Of a DNA stretch of 64,000 nucleotides, positions 34,064 to 43,443 are shown piece by piece. Source of the DNA: Streptococcus varani (GTDB taxonomy: Bacteria > Bacillota > Bacilli > Lactobacillales > Streptococcaceae); contig NZ_CTEN01000001.1 in assembly GCF_001375655.1 (NCBI RefSeq), positions 434,001 through 498,000 of the forward strand, read 5' to 3'. Position 1 is the first letter of the stretch. Every line of letters begins with the position of its first letter. The notes below the pieces were generated by a model. The model was not told the DNA's origin and did no database searches. It saw only the letters and a program-made list of their open reading frames with translations. Both the position numbers and the translations under genes were made by a program.

Positions 34064-35359
34064 ATGAGAAGAAGAAAAGACCGTTTCGGCAAACACGTAC
34101 GCTACCAAAAGAGAAAGTGGACACTCTGGGCTGCAATTACTTTTTTTGTCCTTGCCTTGTCTTGGCCAATCTATCTTTTGATGGTCAATGGCAGTAAGGA
34201 GGAAGTTGCTCATTCCTTGACTCAGTCTAGTCAGACGGAGTCATCTGAATCAGCATCCGGACAAAAAAAATCAAAGAAAAATCAGAATGGGACAAGTAGT
34301 GCCCGAATCATGGCTCATGGAGATCTCCTTTATCACGATCTTCTCTATATGAGTGCAAAGCAAGAGGATGGAACCTATGATTTTAGGGAGAATTTCACCT
34401 ATGTTAAGCCTTGGATAGAAGAGGCTGATTTAGCTATCGCTGATTTTGAAGGGACTATTTCATCTGATTTCCCGCTAGCTGGTTATCCGCTCTTCAATGC
34501 TCCAGCCCAGGTGGTTACAGCCATCAAGGATGCAGGATACGATATGGTAGATTTGGCCCATAATCATATCCTTGATTCACAATTATCCGGCTTGATTTCA
34601 ACGTCCAAACACTTTACAGATGCAGGAATTGGAATTGTTGGCGTTTATCCGGAAGGTAATCGATCAAGTGCCCCTCTTCAAATTCGCGATATCAATGGGA
34701 TTAAGGTAGCGATTTTAGCCTATGCATATGGATTCAATGGGATGGAAGGCAATTTGTCTCTAGCAGAACAAGCTGCTTATTTATCGGATTTAAATGTAGA
34801 AAAAATGCAAGCTGAAATTGAGCGAGCTGAAAAAGAAGCTGATATAACCATTATCATGCCGCAAACAGGTGTCGAATACCAGTTAGAACCAAGTCCAGAA
34901 CAAAGGAATCTCTACCATCAGATGGTAGAATGGGGAGCGGATCTAATTTTTGGTGGTCATCCGCATGTCGCTCAACCGGCAGAAGTTGTTGAGAAAGATG
35001 GACAAGAGAAACTCATTATCTACTCTATGGGAAACTTTATTTCTAACCAGCGAATAGAAACAATGGAGGGGGTAGCCACATCTCAGTGGACAGAGCGCGG
35101 TGTTCTCATGGATGTGACTATTGAGAAGAAAGATGGGGTAACCACTATTCAAAAAGCAGAGGCTCATCCTACCTGGGTTAGCCGAGTAGCTAATGGACGC
35201 TATGCTGAAAATGGTCAGCCCCTCTATAGCTACCAGACCTTTATCTTAGAAGATTTTATTGAAGGGGGTCAACATCGAGATAAAATTGATGAGGCAACCA
35301 AGATTCGTATCGACAGTGCCTACCATGAAATGAAAGAGTTTATGGGGTTAAACTGGTAA
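34064..35359 (+). CDS. CapA/PgsA family metallophosphatase-like surface protein
   Basis: A 431-residue membrane-anchored protein of the PGA_cap family, with a calcineurin-like fold. One helix (about residues 22-40) follows a basic start, then a Ser/Lys-rich linker to about 80, then the enzyme domain: MAHGDLLYHDLL, DFEGTIS, DLAHNHILD and GGHPHVAQP are the metal-site motifs. Members are often labelled capsule or poly-gamma-glutamate synthesis protein CapA, but no cap genes are nearby and the function here is unknown. Ribosome site agggag. The two following HAD genes are close and may be on the same transcript. Confidence 0.85.
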   Translation: MRRRKDRFGKHVRYQKRKWTLWAAITFFVLALSWPIYLLMVNGSKEEVAHSLTQSSQTESSESASGQKKSKKNQNGTSSARIMAHGDLLYHDLLYMSAKQEDGTYDFRENFTYVKPWIEEADLAIADFEGTISSDFPLAGYPLFNAPAQVVTAIKDAGYDMVDLAHNHILDSQLSGLISTSKHFTDAGIGIVGVYPEGNRSSAPLQIRDINGIKVAILAYAYGFNGMEGNLSLAEQAAYLSDLNVEKMQAEIERAEKEADITIIMPQTGVEYQLEPSPEQRNLYHQMVEWGADLIFGGHPHVAQPAEVVEKDGQEKLIIYSMGNFISNQRIETMEGVATSQWTERGVLMDVTIEKKDGVTTIQKAEAHPTWVSRVANGRYAENGQPLYSYQTFILEDFIEGGQHRDKIDEATKIRIDSAYHEMKEFMGLNW

Positions 35360-35373
35360 GGATACAAGGGGGT

Positions 35374-36252
35374 ATGTTTATGTTGGTTAAACTAATTGCA
35401 TCGGATATGGACGGAACTTTTTTGGATGAAAAAGGTTCTTTTGACCGGGAACGTTTTGAGATAATTTTGAGCCAACTGGAAGAGCAAAAAATTCCTTTTG
35501 TGATTGCTAGTGGCAACGGAATCGGACGCTTACTCAAGATTTTTAAAGGTTTTGAGAATCGTGTACTCTTTGTAGCGGATAATGGGGGTCACATTTACCA
35601 AGGGGGCCAAACGCTTTATCGTCAAGCGCTATCCATAGATTTGATTCGAGATGTGCTCGATTACTTGCAAGAAGACGTCAAAAACCACTGCTTTATGCTG
35701 GCTCATGATGAAAAGATTTACATGGCTGAAGGTGCTGGTCAACCATTTAGTGACGGCTTAGCAATCCAAGCCGATCAGATGAAGGCCTTTCTAAATCGGA
35801 TTGATTACTTGCCAAATATAGCAGATTTTCCTGAAAATGAGTCTTTCTATAAGATCGGGCTTTGGGTGCCAGAGGACCAGGTGGCTCAGGTCGTTACGGC
35901 TTTCAATCAGGCTTTTCATGGGGAATTAGTGGCTGTGACCAGTGGCTATGGTAGTATTGATTTGATGCCTGCGGGCATTCACAAGGCTTGGGGTCTGCGG
36001 AGAATCATGGAACCTATGGGGATTGATCCTAGTCAAGTCATGGCCTTTGGGGATAACGATAACGATGTTGAGATGCTGGAGTTAGCCCAGTATTCCTACG
36101 CGGTTGGAAATGCTAGTCCAGCGGTCAAGGCGGTAGCTAAATATCAGATTGGACATGACGATCACTCTTCTGTTTTGACAACTATTGAGGAATTTTTAAA
36201 AACAAGCAAAGGAGCAACTGAAGATGAGGGATATAAAACTAATTGTCAGTGA
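35374..36252 (+). CDS. Cof-type HAD hydrolase
   Basis: A 292-residue HAD phosphatase of the Cof (IIB) group, which acts on sugar phosphates or flavin nucleotides. Motif I is ASDMDGTFLD at residues 9-18; the cap domain fills about 85-190; motif IV is FGDNDNDVEML. The start MFMLVKLIAS has ribosome site caaggggg; MLVKL (35380) is also possible. The C-terminus overlaps the next HAD gene by 29 bp. Confidence 0.88.
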   Translation: MFMLVKLIASDMDGTFLDEKGSFDRERFEIILSQLEEQKIPFVIASGNGIGRLLKIFKGFENRVLFVADNGGHIYQGGQTLYRQALSIDLIRDVLDYLQEDVKNHCFMLAHDEKIYMAEGAGQPFSDGLAIQADQMKAFLNRIDYLPNIADFPENESFYKIGLWVPEDQVAQVVTAFNQAFHGELVAVTSGYGSIDLMPAGIHKAWGLRRIMEPMGIDPSQVMAFGDNDNDVEMLELAQYSYAVGNASPAVKAVAKYQIGHDDHSSVLTTIEEFLKTSKGATEDEGYKTNCQ

Positions 36253-37048
36253 TATTGATGGTACAGTTTTAGACAAGGAACACCAGCTGGACAGTCGTTT
36301 GAGGGCAGATCTTGAAAAACTATCTCAGCAAGAGATTCCATTTTGTCTCGCTTCAGCTAGGTCACCCTTGGGCATCCATCCCATCCAAGAAGAGTTGGGT
36401 TTGCAGGCTCCTCTTGTAGCCTATAATGGGGCCTTGATTGGCCAATTTCAAGATCAAACTTTCGATATTCTTCATGATATACCGATTCAGGCCCAGGATG
36501 TGGAACGGTTAGTCTATTTGATTGAGGAGAATTTTCCTGAAATTGCCATTGGCATCTATGCTGGTAAAGACTGGCATGTTGCAGAGAGAAATCAATGGAT
36601 AGATTTGGAAGCCAACATTACAGGCGAGATTCCAATTTTGACAACTTTCAAGTCCTTCTTAGCTGAAAAAATTCCTGTGCATAAGTTTTTATTAATCGGA
36701 GAAGAAAAAGATATTGCTCATCTCTTAGCCTTTTTACAGGAAGAAGATTTTCCAGAGACTGCCTTTTATCTCTCCAAAGCTAATTACTTAGAAATCACCA
36801 ATCGCTCTGTATCGAAAGCTCATGCTCTGGAGATTTTAGCGGCAATATACGGCCTATCCTTGGAACAAACACTGGCCTTTGGGGATCATTTTAATGATTT
36901 GCCTATGTTGCAGGCGGCAGGCATAGGCGTAGCCATGGGCAATGCTCCGCAAGCCGTGCAAGATGCGGCGGATCAAGTGACAGCTGACAACAGTCAAAAC
37001 GGAGTTTCCCTCTATCTGGAAAACTTTCTTTTGGCAGATACCCTATAA
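36224..37048 (+). CDS. Cof-type HAD hydrolase
   Basis: A 274-residue Cof-type HAD phosphatase, in the same group as its neighbour but clearly different from it. Motif I is VSDIDGTVLD (residues 7-16), motif II CLASARSPLGI, and motif IV FGDHFNDLPML. It starts inside the end of the preceding gene, with ribosome site aaaggag, so the two are coupled. Substrate unknown. Confidence 0.88.
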   Translation: MRDIKLIVSDIDGTVLDKEHQLDSRLRADLEKLSQQEIPFCLASARSPLGIHPIQEELGLQAPLVAYNGALIGQFQDQTFDILHDIPIQAQDVERLVYLIEENFPEIAIGIYAGKDWHVAERNQWIDLEANITGEIPILTTFKSFLAEKIPVHKFLLIGEEKDIAHLLAFLQEEDFPETAFYLSKANYLEITNRSVSKAHALEILAAIYGLSLEQTLAFGDHFNDLPMLQAAGIGVAMGNAPQAVQDAADQVTADNSQNGVSLYLENFLLADTL

Positions 37049-37082
37049 CAGATTGTTAGAAAATAGTTGAAAGAGAGAGACT

Positions 37083-37640
37083 ATGAAAAAACGAGGAACT
37101 CAGCTGATTGAAACGGACCGGCTAATCTTGCGACCCCTAAGGCTAGAGGATGCTCAAGATATGTATGATAACTGGGCTTCCAGTCAGGAGGCGACCCGAT
37201 ATGTTACCTGGGAAGCCTATGGTGACCTTGCTCCTCTCATCGAACGCCTCAAGTTAAGGCAAGAGCACTATCTAAATAAGGAACTATATGATTGGGGTAT
37301 TTTTGTCAAAGACCAAGAGGTCTTGATTGGAACCATTACCTTTGTAGACTTATCGGATCTACACAGATTGGGAGAGTTGGGCTATATTATTGGTCCTAAG
37401 TGGTGGGGCAAGGGCTATGTCTTGGAAGCAGCTCGCGCGATTTGTCGCTTTGGCTTTCAAGAATTGGAACTCCATCGGATCCAGGCTGTCCATGATGTCA
37501 GAAATCCGGCATCAGGAAGAGTCATGGAGAAACTAGGCATGCACTATGAAGGGACTTTTAGAGACTGTCGCTTGGTTAAAGGGGAATATGTGACCTTGAA
37601 ACAGTATGCCTTTTTAGCAGATGAGTTTAGGGACGAATAG
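37083..37640 (+). CDS. GNAT-family N-acetyltransferase (RimJ/RimL type)
   Basis: A 185-residue acetyltransferase of the RimJ/RimL group. It begins with the typical IETDRLILRPLRLEDAQDMYDNW (in two runs), and the acetyl-CoA motif A region is GYIIGPKWWGKGYVLEAARA, followed by motif B HRIQAVHDVRNPASGRVMEKLG (Asn-x-x-Ser). Such proteins acetylate protein N-termini or small molecules. Its substrate cannot be told. It is 34 bp after the HAD gene and 27 bp before a broken HAD gene, probably one operon. Confidence 0.88.
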   Translation: MKKRGTQLIETDRLILRPLRLEDAQDMYDNWASSQEATRYVTWEAYGDLAPLIERLKLRQEHYLNKELYDWGIFVKDQEVLIGTITFVDLSDLHRLGELGYIIGPKWWGKGYVLEAARAICRFGFQELELHRIQAVHDVRNPASGRVMEKLGMHYEGTFRDCRLVKGEYVTLKQYAFLADEFRDE

Positions 37641-37667
37641 ACATTTTGCACCGGAGAAAGGATAGAC

Positions 37668-37950
37668 ATGATAAAATTAATCGCTTTTGATATGGATGGA
37701 ACTTTTTTAAATTCTCAAAATGATTATGACCGGCTTCGTTTTGACAAGATTTTTAAAATCGCAAAAGAAAAAGGCATCCGTCTGGTTGCCAATTCTGGAA
37801 ATCAGTACCAGCAGATTGCTAGTTTTTTTGAAGCCTACTTGGAGGAGATGGTCATTGTCTCAGAAATTGGGGCCCAAATTCATGAAAAGGGCCAGTTGAT
37901 TGACTGCCATTACTTTGAAGACGAGGTCGTAGCAGATATTTTACAAGTCT
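37668..37950 (+). pseudogene. Cof-type HAD hydrolase cut off by an IS1182 remnant
   Basis: About 94 residues of a HAD phosphatase with motif I IAFDMDGTFLN and motif II VANSGNQYQQI remain. At about 37950 the frame runs into the IS1182 remnant on the opposite strand and stops at 37991 after foreign residues. The cap domain and motifs III and IV are missing, so the enzyme is dead. It is most similar in its start to the HAD encoded at 35374. Ribosome site is good (aaagga). Confidence 0.8.
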
Positions 37951-38402
37951 TAGCATGCTTGCTGGAGCGGAAATTATTGATGGTTTTATAACTAACGTAG
38001 GTATCCTGGCTCAACCATTTCATGGGAATCACTTCCTCATTCATCTGCACCATTTTGCGACCAGAAAAGACTTGACGGGCATAGGCGAAGAGCGTCATCT
38101 TCAAAAGCATGGCAGGATGAAAGGCAGGACGACCCGTGTGTGATTTATCTTCCAATAAAACATGATTAGGGATACTGTCCACAAAGAGGCTAATCAGTCT
38201 AACCTCGTGATTCATAGGAATATCGTAGGCAAGATTTAGTTCCAAACTGAATTGATTTGTGTTATACTCTTTATACATAGTCATGGCTTTCTAGTTGTTT
38301 TGTGGTTATTATAATTATAAACCATGACATAGGGAAACGAGCATCTCCAACTGCGGAAATGCTCGTTTTTTCTATTCTGAAGCTATTTTTTGCCCAGCCT
38401 CT
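37950..38402 (-). mobile_element. IS1182-family remnant, left copy
   Basis: The outer terminal repeat at 38379-38402 (ends GCCCAGCCTCT) matches both ends of the right copy at 42840-43364. Only about 450 bp of the transposase end of the element remain. The other end is lost at the junction with the HAD gene. Confidence 0.8.
37953..38284 (-). pseudogene. IS1182-family transposase, N-terminal fragment
   Basis: About 107 residues of the N-terminal half of an IS1182-type transposase (DUF772 region: HTGRPAFHPAMLLKMTLFAY, then SQDTYVSYKTINNFR). The DDE core is absent. The frame runs on into the antisense of the broken HAD gene to 37910. Confidence 0.8.
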
Positions 38403-38759
38403 TTTTTGTTAAAAAGTCTTCTGTAATGAAGGACGCTATCGTCGAATGAATGTTTTAAACTAAGAATTGAAACGTAGGTAGCTCAAACAGTCTGAGGCTA
38501 GACTGTTTGAGGTTGGAAATAAGAACTGATGACAGTCAGTTCCCCTTACAGTCTGAGGCTAGACTGTTTGAGGTTGGAAATAGAAGAAACTAAGATTCTC
38601 TCAATTAGAGTAGGGCAAGTAGAAAATAACGACCTATCAAGGTTAATTCAAATGACTATATTTTTCTTGGAAATGATGGTGGATGAGTCTTAAAGTGATT
38701 TGAAAATTCAAACAAAGCATAAAAAATTGCCATCTGTCCTTAAAAGTCTGTAAAAAGGC
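38403..38759. other. Intergenic region before kup
   Basis: No gene. It holds a structured repeat at 38473-38585 (listed separately) and otherwise plain AT-rich DNA between the IS remnant and the kup promoter. Confidence 0.5.
38473..38585 (+). repeat. Two-hairpin repeat, left copy
   Basis: A 35-bp unit occurs twice (38487-38521 and 38548-38582), each with the stem AACAGTCT/AGACTGTT (second copy ACAGTCT/AGACTGT) and then GAGGTTGGAAATA. Between them lies aagaactgatgacagtcagtt. The whole 110 bp is found inverted and diverged at 43365-43485. Confidence 0.75.
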
Positions 38760-38787
38760 TTTCATTTTTTCATCAAAGTGATATAAT
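38760..38787 (+). promoter_or_regulatory. kup promoter
   Basis: TTTCAT (38760-38765), 16-bp spacer, TATAAT (38782-38787), 47 bp before the start codon. Confidence 0.5.
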
Positions 38788-38833
38788 GACTGAAAACGGG
38801 ATGAAAAAGTGTTAGTTTTGGAGGTAAGATTTT

Positions 38834-40825
38834 ATGAAAGAGGCCAAGCATCCATCTTTTGAAAAAGCTTCAGCGGCTGGTTTTTTAATTGCCCTGGGCA
38901 TTGTTTATGGAGATATCGGGACCAGTCCCCTCTATACCATGCAATCCTTGGTGGAAAATCAGGGAGGTCTAGCAGCCGTATCTGAGAACTTTATTTTGGG
39001 GTCTATTTCCCTCATCTTTTGGACCTTGACCTTGATTACAACTGTCAAGTATGTTTTTATTGCACTTAAGGCAGATAATCACCACGAGGGGGGGATTTTC
39101 TCTCTATACACCCTAGTTCGGAAGATGGCCAAATGGTTGATTATTCCAGCGCTAATTGGCGGGGCTACCTTGTTGTCTGATGGGGCTCTGACTCCGGCAG
39201 TGACGGTTACCTCTGCCGTCGAAGGGCTAAAGAGTGTGCCGATTCTTCAGGCTCACTACAGCAATCAAACTATTGTGATTGTAACGACTTTGGTTATTTT
39301 GACCATACTCTTTTCGATTCAGCGTTTCGGGACAGGAGTGGTTGGTCGAGTCTTTGGTCCGGTTATGTTGATCTGGTTCTCCTTTTTAGGCATCAGCGGA
39401 CTTGTCAATAGTTTGACCAATCTAGAGGTTTTTCAAGCCGTTAATCCTTATCACGCTATCCATCTTCTCCTCAGCCCGGAAAACCATCGCGGAATTTTTA
39501 TCCTTGGCTCCATTTTCTTAGCAACAACAGGAGCAGAGGCTCTCTACTCCGATATGGGACATGTGGGGCGAGGCAATATTCATGTCAGCTGGCCTTTTGT
39601 TAAAGTCTGTATTCTCTTATCTTATTTTGGACAAGGTGCTTGGATTTTGGCCAATAAGGATTCTGGTATTGAGCTCAACCCTTTCTTTGCCAGCATTCCA
39701 TCTTATCTGTCAGTCTTTGTAGTTATTTTGGCGACATTGGCAGCTATCATCGCTTCTCAGGCTTTGATTTCAGGTTCCTTTACCTTGGTTTCAGAAGCCA
39801 TGCGCTTGAAAATTTTTCCAACTTTCCGTATCACTTATCCAGGTCATTCCATGGGGCAACTTTATATTCCGGTCATCAACTGGAGTCTTTGGTTTATCAC
39901 TTGCGGTATTGTTCTTCATTTTCGAACATCCGCCCATATGGAATCTGCCTACGGTTTGGCGATTACCATCACTATGCTGATGACAACAGTGCTTCTGACA
40001 TTCTTCCTCTTACAAAGAAAGGTCAAACCGATCTTTGTCTATCCTCTCATGGCCTTCTTTGCAGGAATTGAGCTGATTTTCTTCTTTGCTTCCGTAGTCA
40101 AATTTTTACATGGTGGTTATGTAGTGGTTATCATCGCAGCTCTCATCATCGCACTCATGTTTGTTTGGCTCAAAGCTAATCAAATTACCTTCAACTATAT
40201 CAATACTTTGGACCTCAATGATTTCAAAGATCAACTGGATCGCCTGCGGAAGGATGAACGTTATCCTCTCTATCAAACCAATGTTGTCTACTTGACCAAC
40301 CGCATGAGGGGGCATATCATTGATAAATCTATCCTCTATTCTATCTTGGATAAGCGGCCTAAGAAGGCTCAGGTTTATTGGTTTGTAAAAGTCAATGTCA
40401 CTGACGAACCCTATACAAATGACTATACTGTCGACATGTTAGGGACAGATTTTATGGTCAAGGTAGAACTGTATCTGGGTTTTCGTATGCGTCAGGATGT
40501 ACCGCGCTATATACGGACGGTTGTCCGTGACTTGATGGAATCGGGACGTCTACCTGAACAGCACCAGGACTATACCATTACGCCAGGTCGCGCTGTCGGT
40601 GATTTCCGTTTCGTCGTTTTAGAAGAGCGTGTTTCCCATGCCTTTCATATGAAGCCTTTTGATCGTTTTATCCTTCAAACTAAGGCGACGATTAAACATG
40701 TGACGGCGACACCGGTTCGCTGGTTTGGTCTCCAATTTTCTGAATCGAGCACAGAAGTTGTTCCTCTGGTCTTATCGGATGTGACTAGTTTGCCGATTTT
40801 AGAAAGAGTGGAATCAGTAAATTAA
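38834..40825 (+). CDS. kup: KUP-family potassium transporter
   Basis: A 663-residue potassium uptake protein of the KUP/HAK/KT family. About twelve helices fill residues 15-450. The N-terminus has [19 protein letters not shown], the family signature, and [18 protein letters not shown] (residues 77-94). About 200 C-terminal residues are cytoplasmic. Ribosome site ggaggt is good. It is monocistronic, with its own promoter and a strong terminator. No c-di-AMP riboswitch is visible upstream. Confidence 0.93.
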   Translation: MKEAKHPSFEKASAAGFLIALGIVYGDIGTSPLYTMQSLVENQGGLAAVSENFILGSISLIFWTLTLITTVKYVFIALKADNHHEGGIFSLYTLVRKMAKWLIIPALIGGATLLSDGALTPAVTVTSAVEGLKSVPILQAHYSNQTIVIVTTLVILTILFSIQRFGTGVVGRVFGPVMLIWFSFLGISGLVNSLTNLEVFQAVNPYHAIHLLLSPENHRGIFILGSIFLATTGAEALYSDMGHVGRGNIHVSWPFVKVCILLSYFGQGAWILANKDSGIELNPFFASIPSYLSVFVVILATLAAIIASQALISGSFTLVSEAMRLKIFPTFRITYPGHSMGQLYIPVINWSLWFITCGIVLHFRTSAHMESAYGLAITITMLMTTVLLTFFLLQRKVKPIFVYPLMAFFAGIELIFFFASVVKFLHGGYVVVIIAALIIALMFVWLKANQITFNYINTLDLNDFKDQLDRLRKDERYPLYQTNVVYLTNRMRGHIIDKSILYSILDKRPKKAQVYWFVKVNVTDEPYTNDYTVDMLGTDFMVKVELYLGFRMRQDVPRYIRTVVRDLMESGRLPEQHQDYTITPGRAVGDFRFVVLEERVSHAFHMKPFDRFILQTKATIKHVTATPVRWFGLQFSESSTEVVPLVLSDVTSLPILERVESVN

Positions 40826-40832
40826 GACAATT

Positions 40833-40868
40833 TAAAGCTTGGAACAAACCTGTTCTAAGCTTTTTTTT
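40833..40868 (+). terminator. Terminator after kup
   Basis: AAAGCTTGGAACA and TGTTCTAAGCTTT pair with one mismatch, followed by eight T. Confidence 0.85.
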
Positions 40869-40896
40869 CGAAAATTATTAAAATGTCAGAAAATTC

Positions 40897-40943
40897 TTGC
40901 TTTCTAATAAAACCTGTGATATAGTATGTTAAATAATATCATA
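40897..40943 (+). promoter_or_regulatory. amtB-glnK promoter with possible GlnR box
   Basis: TTGCTT (40897-40902), 17 bp, TATAGT (40920-40925) form the promoter. TGTTA-7-TCATA (40927-40943) differs at one position from the GlnR box TGTNAN7TNACA, and it lies where a repressor would block. Nitrogen control by GlnR is likely for amtB in streptococci. Confidence 0.5.
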
Positions 40944-40957
40944 AGGAGGATGGTTTT

Positions 40958-42193
40958 ATGAATACAGGTTCTATAGCCTTTATGATTGTTTCAAGTGCTT
41001 TGGTATTTTTTATGACACCTGGTTTAGCCTTTTTCTATGGCGGATTGGGGCGCAGGAAAAACGTTATTTCAACTATGATGATGTCCTTTGTTCCCATCGG
41101 GATTGCGGTCCTTATGTGGGTTGTTCTTGGTTATTCTCTTTCTTTTTCAGGGGAACATCTTTTAGTGGGAAATTTAGGGGCTTTTCTCATGAATGGAGTT
41201 AGTGAAACCACTTCGACCAAGGGTTATGAGATACCCGACATGCTCTTTGCAATCTATCAAATGATGTTTTCGATTATTACGGTCGGTATTGCTACAGGAT
41301 CTATTGTTGGTCGCATGCGCTTTAGTCCCCTTCTTATTTGGATTCCTCTCTGGCTACTCCTTGTCTACTATCCGCTAGCCCATATGGTCTGGGGTGGTGG
41401 TCTCTTGGCACAACTTGGAGCTCTCGACTTTGCTGGTGGCAATGTAGTTCATATTTCTTCTGGGGTAGCAGGGCTGGTTCTCTCACTCATGGTAGGAAAA
41501 CGCTACGATCACGAACGCGTGGCCTTTCGCCCTCATAATGTCCCTTTTGTTTTGCTGGGAACAGCTGTTCTGGCCTTTGGCTGGATTGGTTTCAATTCCG
41601 GATCTGCCTTGGCTGCTAATCACATTGCCGTCCATGCCTTTGTGACTACTGTGGTATCGGCTGCAACAGGGATGCTGTCTTGGCTCTTTATCGAAAAAAT
41701 GATCAGTAATAAACCAACTCTTGTTGGTGCCTCAACTGGTTTAGTAGCGGGACTTGTCGCCATTACACCGGGAGCTGGTTATGTGACCATTGGAGCAGCG
41801 CTTGTTAGTGGTGCTCTAGTCAGTCCAGTTTGCTATTTTGCTATTTCAGTCCTAAAGAAAAAAATAGGATATGATGATACGCTTGATGCCTTTGGTTGTC
41901 ATGGAGTTGGTGGGATTTTTGGTGGTTTACTGACTGCTCTCTTCACGAGCCCTGACTTGACACCAGAAGCAGGAAATGTGGGACTCTTCTTTGGCTCTAC
42001 TCACCTCCTCATTGCAACCATCATTGCTATTACTTTTACCATCCTTTGGTCAGGGACTGTGACTTGGCTACTTTTATCCGTCATCAAAAAATTCCAACCT
42101 CTTCGTGTCAGTGAAAGAGATGAAGTACGTGGTCTGGATGATAGTGAACATGAGGAAACAGCTTATCCGACCTTCCTCGGATTAGACACATAA
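40958..42193 (+). CDS. amtB: Ammonium transporter
   Basis: A 411-residue Amt-family channel with about eleven helices. It begins FFMTPGLAFFYGGLGRRKN, and the pore histidines are those in GGNVVHISSGVAGL and FGCHGVGGIFGG. It moves ammonia into the cell when ammonium is scarce. Ribosome site aaggagg. It is followed 15 bp later by glnK, whose product would plug the channel. Length is slightly short only in the C-terminal tail. Confidence 0.94.
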   Translation: MNTGSIAFMIVSSALVFFMTPGLAFFYGGLGRRKNVISTMMMSFVPIGIAVLMWVVLGYSLSFSGEHLLVGNLGAFLMNGVSETTSTKGYEIPDMLFAIYQMMFSIITVGIATGSIVGRMRFSPLLIWIPLWLLLVYYPLAHMVWGGGLLAQLGALDFAGGNVVHISSGVAGLVLSLMVGKRYDHERVAFRPHNVPFVLLGTAVLAFGWIGFNSGSALAANHIAVHAFVTTVVSAATGMLSWLFIEKMISNKPTLVGASTGLVAGLVAITPGAGYVTIGAALVSGALVSPVCYFAISVLKKKIGYDDTLDAFGCHGVGGIFGGLLTALFTSPDLTPEAGNVGLFFGSTHLLIATIIAITFTILWSGTVTWLLLSVIKKFQPLRVSERDEVRGLDDSEHEETAYPTFLGLDT

Positions 42194-42208
42194 GAACGGA
42201 GGCAAGAA

Positions 42209-42550
42209 ATGAAAAAAATTGAAGCGATTATTCGTACAGAAAAATTAGAGGATGTGAAGCGGGCTCTTTCTCACATGGAGCAAAATCATGGTATGACGGT
42301 TTGTCAGGTACTCGGTTTTGGCAAGCAGCATGGCTTTGCTGAATTAGTACGGGGGCAAAAAGTTATACCAAGTCTTCTATCCAAGGTCAAAATCGAAATG
42401 GTTGTTAAAGACGAAGAGGTGGAAGAACTGGTTGAGCTGATTCAAGTGACAAGTCTTACAGGAGAAGTTGGAGATGGCAAGATTTTCATCAGTCCCATAG
42501 AGGATGTCATCCGTATTCGGACCAATGAGCGAGGTCAGGATGCCCTCTGA
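42209..42550 (+). CDS. glnK: PII nitrogen regulatory protein
   Basis: A 113-residue PII protein that binds ATP/ADP and 2-oxoglutarate and would inhibit AmtB. It begins MKKIEAIIRTEKLEDVKRAL, and the C-terminal signature GDGKIFISPIEDVIRIRT is intact. The T-loop reads ELVRGQKVIPSLLSKVK: V47 and V52 stand where most PII proteins have Tyr46 and Tyr51. It cannot be uridylylated there. No glnD is nearby. Nucleotide-based control remains possible. The pairing with amtB fixes its role. Confidence 0.93.
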   Translation: MKKIEAIIRTEKLEDVKRALSHMEQNHGMTVCQVLGFGKQHGFAELVRGQKVIPSLLSKVKIEMVVKDEEVEELVELIQVTSLTGEVGDGKIFISPIEDVIRIRTNERGQDAL

Positions 42551-42698
42551 TTCTCTTGAAAATCGAAGAAAGATGCCCTTTCTCGATAAAGTATGAATAA
42601 ATAATCTGATGATTGGTTTTGTTTTTCAACCGAATCGAAAGATTGGAATAAAGAAAAAACTCCATCTGTCTTTGAACAAATGGAGTTTCTTGAGGCTA

Positions 42699-42774
42699 TC
42701 CTCAAAGAAAATCAAAAATAGATGAGGCAGAGTGCTACAGGTACATCTGGTGCTAGGCAAGGAGCTTTAACCAA
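42699..42774 (+). repeat. RUP-like repeat, copy C (left part)
   Basis: CTCAAAGAAAATCAAAAATAG and the following gatgaggcagagtg and gctaggcaaggagc match copies A and B. The right end is not here. A matching right end (TTTTGATTTTCATAGAGTATTA region) lies at 43513-43538, beyond the IS1182 remnant, which suggests the repeat was interrupted. Confidence 0.6.
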
Positions 42775-42839
42775 GTATATGGTCTTTTTGAATTAACTTC
42801 AATACGTTGTCACTATCGGCTTGCCGTACTCAAGTTGAG

Positions 42840-43364
42840 AGAGGCTGGGCAAAAAGTAGCTTCAGAAAAGAAAAAACGAGCATTTCCGCAGTTGGAGATG
42901 CTCGTTTCCCTATGTCATGGTTTATAATTATAATAACGACAAAACAACTAGAAAGCCATGATCATGTATAAAGAGTTAGAAAAACTTTCCAAAACAGAAA
43001 GTGGTCGCCAGAAACAAATCCATTACAATCCAACTTGGAATTACTTTAAAGAACTCATCAAGGAAGAATTACATAGCGAAGAAGGCTCTCGAATCTATGC
43101 CAAACGGAAAATCGATGTTGAACCCGTTTTTGGCCGATTAAAGAGTGTTTTTGGCGTGCGCAGGGTTCATGTCAGAGGCAATCGAGCCGTCCAAACGGAG
43201 GTTGGATTCCTCTTCATGAGTATGAATCTCACGAAATTGGCCAAGAATCTAGCCTCTAAAACTTCACATACTCAAAAACCACACAGTGATTTTTTCATCT
43301 TGATTGTTTTCAAGACAGAAATCACTGTGTGGTTTTATTTGAAGCTACTTTTTGCCCAGCCTCT
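42840..43364 (+). mobile_element. Internally deleted IS1182-family element, right copy
   Basis: A perfect 24-bp inverted repeat closes it (42840-42863 and 43341-43364; outer ends AGAGGCTGGGC). Both ends of the element are kept but about 1 kb of the transposase is deleted, leaving 525 bp in which a fused frame is still open. It is inverted relative to the left copy at 37950-38402. Confidence 0.85.
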
Positions 43365-43443
43365 TCTATTTCCAACCTCAAACAGTCTATTCCCAGACTG
43401 TAGGGTAAACTGCCTTTCATCAGTTCTTATTTCCCGCCTCTAA
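42958..43443 (+). pseudogene. IS1182-family transposase, deletion fusion
   Basis: The first codons (MIMYKE) are those of the normal N-terminus, then the frame jumps to the C-terminal domain: KRKIDVEPVFGRLKSVFGVR and EVGFLFMSMNLTKLAKNLA. The DDE core is gone. It reads out through the right terminal repeat into the flanking hairpin repeat before it stops, so the last 30 or so residues are not transposase. Confidence 0.8.

Noticed and set aside
38487-38582. Two 35-bp direct repeats with a 26-bp spacer, resembling a minimal CRISPR array
   Set aside because: Only two units, each a strong palindrome, no cas genes, and the diverged inverted partner at 43365 shows a structured repeat element, not an array.
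37950-43364. kup-amtB-glnK as cargo of a composite IS1182 transposon
   Set aside because: Both IS copies are deleted and have no working transposase, no target duplication is seen around the whole segment, and the genes are ordinary core genes.
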